A DNA stretch of 64,000 nt from Acidobacteriota bacterium (lineage in GTDB: Bacteria > Acidobacteriota > Terriglobia > Terriglobales > Acidobacteriaceae), in contig JAFATF010000226.1 of the NCBI GenBank assembly GCA_019244045.1, positions 1-64,000 on the forward strand, in the 5' to 3' direction. Within the stretch, counting starts at the first letter, position 1; every line of letters begins with the position of its first letter. A model generated the notes under the pieces. It was not told where the DNA came from. It did no database searches and saw only the letters and a program-made list of their open reading frames with translations. This document shows, one piece after another, positions 62,240 through 64,000 of the stretch. The position numbers and the translations under genes are program-made.

Positions 62240-64000
62240 ATGTCTGAAATCGGCAGTTTTTCGCTCCTGCTGGCTTTAGCCCTAAGTGCGTACTCACTGC
62301 TGGCCGGCATTGCCGCCTTGACTTACGTAGGCCCCCAAGCGGAGCGACTGGGAGAGACGGCCCGACGCGCGGGTATAGCAACCTTTGCTGCTGTCCTGAT
62401 GGCTGCGCTGGTCCTGGTCACGGCGGCCTTTAGCGACGACTTCTCGATCGCATATATCTTCCACCACAGCAATCGTGATCTATCCGCCCCATACAAGTTC
62501 GCGACACTCTGGTCGGGACAGGAGGGATCGCTCCTATTCTGGTCGCTACTGCTGGCCGGCTATGGCCTAGTTTTGCGGCTGCGGCACAAGACCGACCAGC
62601 GGCTATTCGCATACGCTTCGGTGATCATTGCTGCGGTCCAGCTTTTCTTTCTGCTGCTGCTCAATTTTGCCGCCCATCCATTCGCGGTGGTTGAGGGCCA
62701 GTTGGCGGCTGACGGAAACGGACTGAATCCCCTGCTGCAGTATCCGGAAATGGTAATCCACCCCCCCATGCTTTACCTCGGATACGTCGGGTTCACCGTG
62801 CCATTCGCCTTTGCATTGAGCGCGTTGATCATGCGCTACCCCGGCGAGAAATGGATCCATATTACGCGCCGCTGGACCATGGTTACGTGGGGTTTTCTAA
62901 CTATTGGTATTTTTCTAGGAGCACACTGGGCGTACTCGGTCCTCGGCTGGGGCGGGTATTGGGGATGGGATCCGGTGGAGAACGCCTCGCTGATGCCATG
63001 GCTCACGGGAACGGCGTTCCTGCACTCGGTCATGATGCAGGAGAAGCGCGGCATGCTGAAGATATGGAACATGTGGCTGATCTTTACCACCTTCATGTTG
63101 TGTATTTTGGGCACGCTCCTGACCCGCAGCGGCATCATCTCCTCCGTGCATGCCTTTGCCCAATCGTCGATCGGTAGCTGGTTTGCGTGGTTTCTGGCAT
63201 TCACTCTGGCGGTGTGCGTCGGCTTCTTTGTTGTCAATAAAAGGCACTTGGAGAGCGAACACAGGCTGGAGTCGCTGGTTTCGCGCGAATCCAGCTTTGT
63301 GTTCAACAATCTGTTGTTTGTACTGGCCTGTTTCACGGTGCTGTGGGGCACTTGGTTCCCCAAGCTGTCGGAGTGGGTCGAGAACACGAAGGTTACGGTG
63401 GGCCCGCCTTTCTACAACAGCGTTGCCGTACCGGTAGCGCTGCTGCTGCTGCTTTTAACCGCCGTCGGGCCATTATTGGCCTGGCGAAAGACATCCCTCG
63501 AAAGCCTGAAGCGCAATTTTTTATGGCCGAGCCTGGGCGCGTTCGCGGTGGGTGTTGTCATGATCGTCTTCGGCGTCCGCCCCTGGGGGCAAATTAGCTA
63601 TTTTTATTCCTTCGTGGCTGCACTGCTGGCCGCGCTGGTCATTTTCACGGTGCTTTCCGAATTTGTGCGTGGCGGGCGAGTCATCGCCGGGCATACCGGC
63701 CAGAATTTGTGGTTGAGCATGGTGCAACTCTGGCATCGCAACACCCGCCGCTATGGGGGCTACGTCGTACATTTTGGGGTAGCGTTGGTCATGATCGGCA
63801 TTCTCGGCACGCCGTTCAATCAGGAGGCCGAAAAAGAGCTGGGCTACGGAGACAAGCTAAATATCGGCAAGTACACCCTGGTTTGCCGCTCGTATACCCA
63901 GGACGACAAGCCGAACTATTCGAGCGAGTGGGCGGTAATTGATGTCTATCAGCGCGACCAGCTCGCTGGGGCGCCGCTTGAAACCATGTATCCTGAGCGC
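62240..64000 (+). CDS. ccmF: Cytochrome c maturation / heme lyase protein CcmF (partial, 3' end cut)
   Basis: 587 codons are visible before the right edge. Begins MSEIGSFSLLLALALSAYSL with AAGAG upstream. Multi-spanning membrane protein. WSGQEGSLLFWS is the CcmF N-terminal signature and WGGYWGWDPVENASLMPWL the tryptophan-rich WWD motif for heme handling. LLTRSGIISSVHAFAQSSIG is also conserved. It ligates heme to apocytochrome c in the periplasm. The C-terminal part is missing. The 270 bases upstream contain no gene I can support. Confidence 0.92.
   Translation, partial: MSEIGSFSLLLALALSAYSLLAGIAALTYVGPQAERLGETARRAGIATFAAVLMAALVLVTAAFSDDFSIAYIFHHSNRDLSAPYKFATLWSGQEGSLLFWSLLLAGYGLVLRLRHKTDQRLFAYASVIIAAVQLFFLLLLNFAAHPFAVVEGQLAADGNGLNPLLQYPEMVIHPPMLYLGYVGFTVPFAFALSALIMRYPGEKWIHITRRWTMVTWGFLTIGIFLGAHWAYSVLGWGGYWGWDPVENASLMPWLTGTAFLHSVMMQEKRGMLKIWNMWLIFTTFMLCILGTLLTRSGIISSVHAFAQSSIGSWFAWFLAFTLAVCVGFFVVNKRHLESEHRLESLVSRESSFVFNNLLFVLACFTVLWGTWFPKLSEWVENTKVTVGPPFYNSVAVPVALLLLLLTAVGPLLAWRKTSLESLKRNFLWPSLGAFAVGVVMIVFGVRPWGQISYFYSFVAALLAALVIFTVLSEFVRGGRVIAGHTGQNLWLSMVQLWHRNTRRYGGYVVHFGVALVMIGILGTPFNQEAEKELGYGDKLNIGKYTLVCRSYTQDDKPNYSSEWAVIDVYQRDQLAGAPLETMYPER

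Overview
The window is a GC-rich bacterial chromosome segment with dense genes on both strands. The gene content points to an Acidobacteriota genome of the Koribacter/Terriglobia type, and I am fairly but not fully sure of this. The support is the uppS-cdsA-dxr-rseP order, RlpA and CcmF homologues, PilZ proteins, several small secreted proteins of a kind familiar from that phylum, an Omp85/TamB pair and Tat-dependent sugar oxidoreductases. No tRNA, rRNA, insertion sequence, prophage or CRISPR array was found.

Layout. 1-7.1 kb: an aminotransferase cut by the left edge, two PilZ proteins, a polysaccharide deacetylase, an MFS exporter and a CpaE-like ATPase. 7.3-13.8 kb: envelope proteins, including a TonB-like protein with proline-rich repeats, a Ser/Gly-rich secreted protein followed by a small membrane protein that resembles an exosortase, and a 738-residue protein with a divergent class III cyclase domain. 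14-20.4 kb: M28 peptidase, redoxin, MutY, RlpA, HIT protein and a DNA glycosylase. 20.5-27.3 kb: an acyl-CoA/leucine catabolic block (B12-binding subunit, carboxyltransferase, HMG-CoA lyase, two crotonases, thioesterase) ending in histidine ammonia-lyase. 27.4-30 kb: HD protein, XRE regulator and an HtrA protease. 30.3-34.7 kb: uppS-cdsA-dxr-rseP, closed by a strong terminator. 34.8-37.3 kb: rfbBAC for dTDP-rhamnose precursors. 37.5-41.9 kb: two Tat-exported sugar isomerase-like proteins, a GMC oxidoreductase and its small subunit. 41.9-51.6 kb: YihY, small proteins, then a TamB-like protein and a long Omp85 protein with about seven POTRA units.

51.9-60.4 kb is the standout region: a compact one-strand gas vesicle cluster. 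Its order is Get3/ArsA-like double ATPase, gvpF/L, gvpA-like, gvpL/F, gvpK, gvpJ, gvpA, a PAS histidine kinase, a third gvpF/L, gvpG and a small basic protein. It has no gvpN (the usual AAA ATPase) and no recognisable gvpO. The double ATPase carries a CxxC in each half, like the zinc site of Get3, and the kinase has a four-cysteine N-terminal sensor region. Both features suggest an unusual assembly and control scheme. The cluster lies between the divergent Omp85 gene and a convergent gene of unknown function, so its limits are clear. The right edge holds a truncated ccmF.
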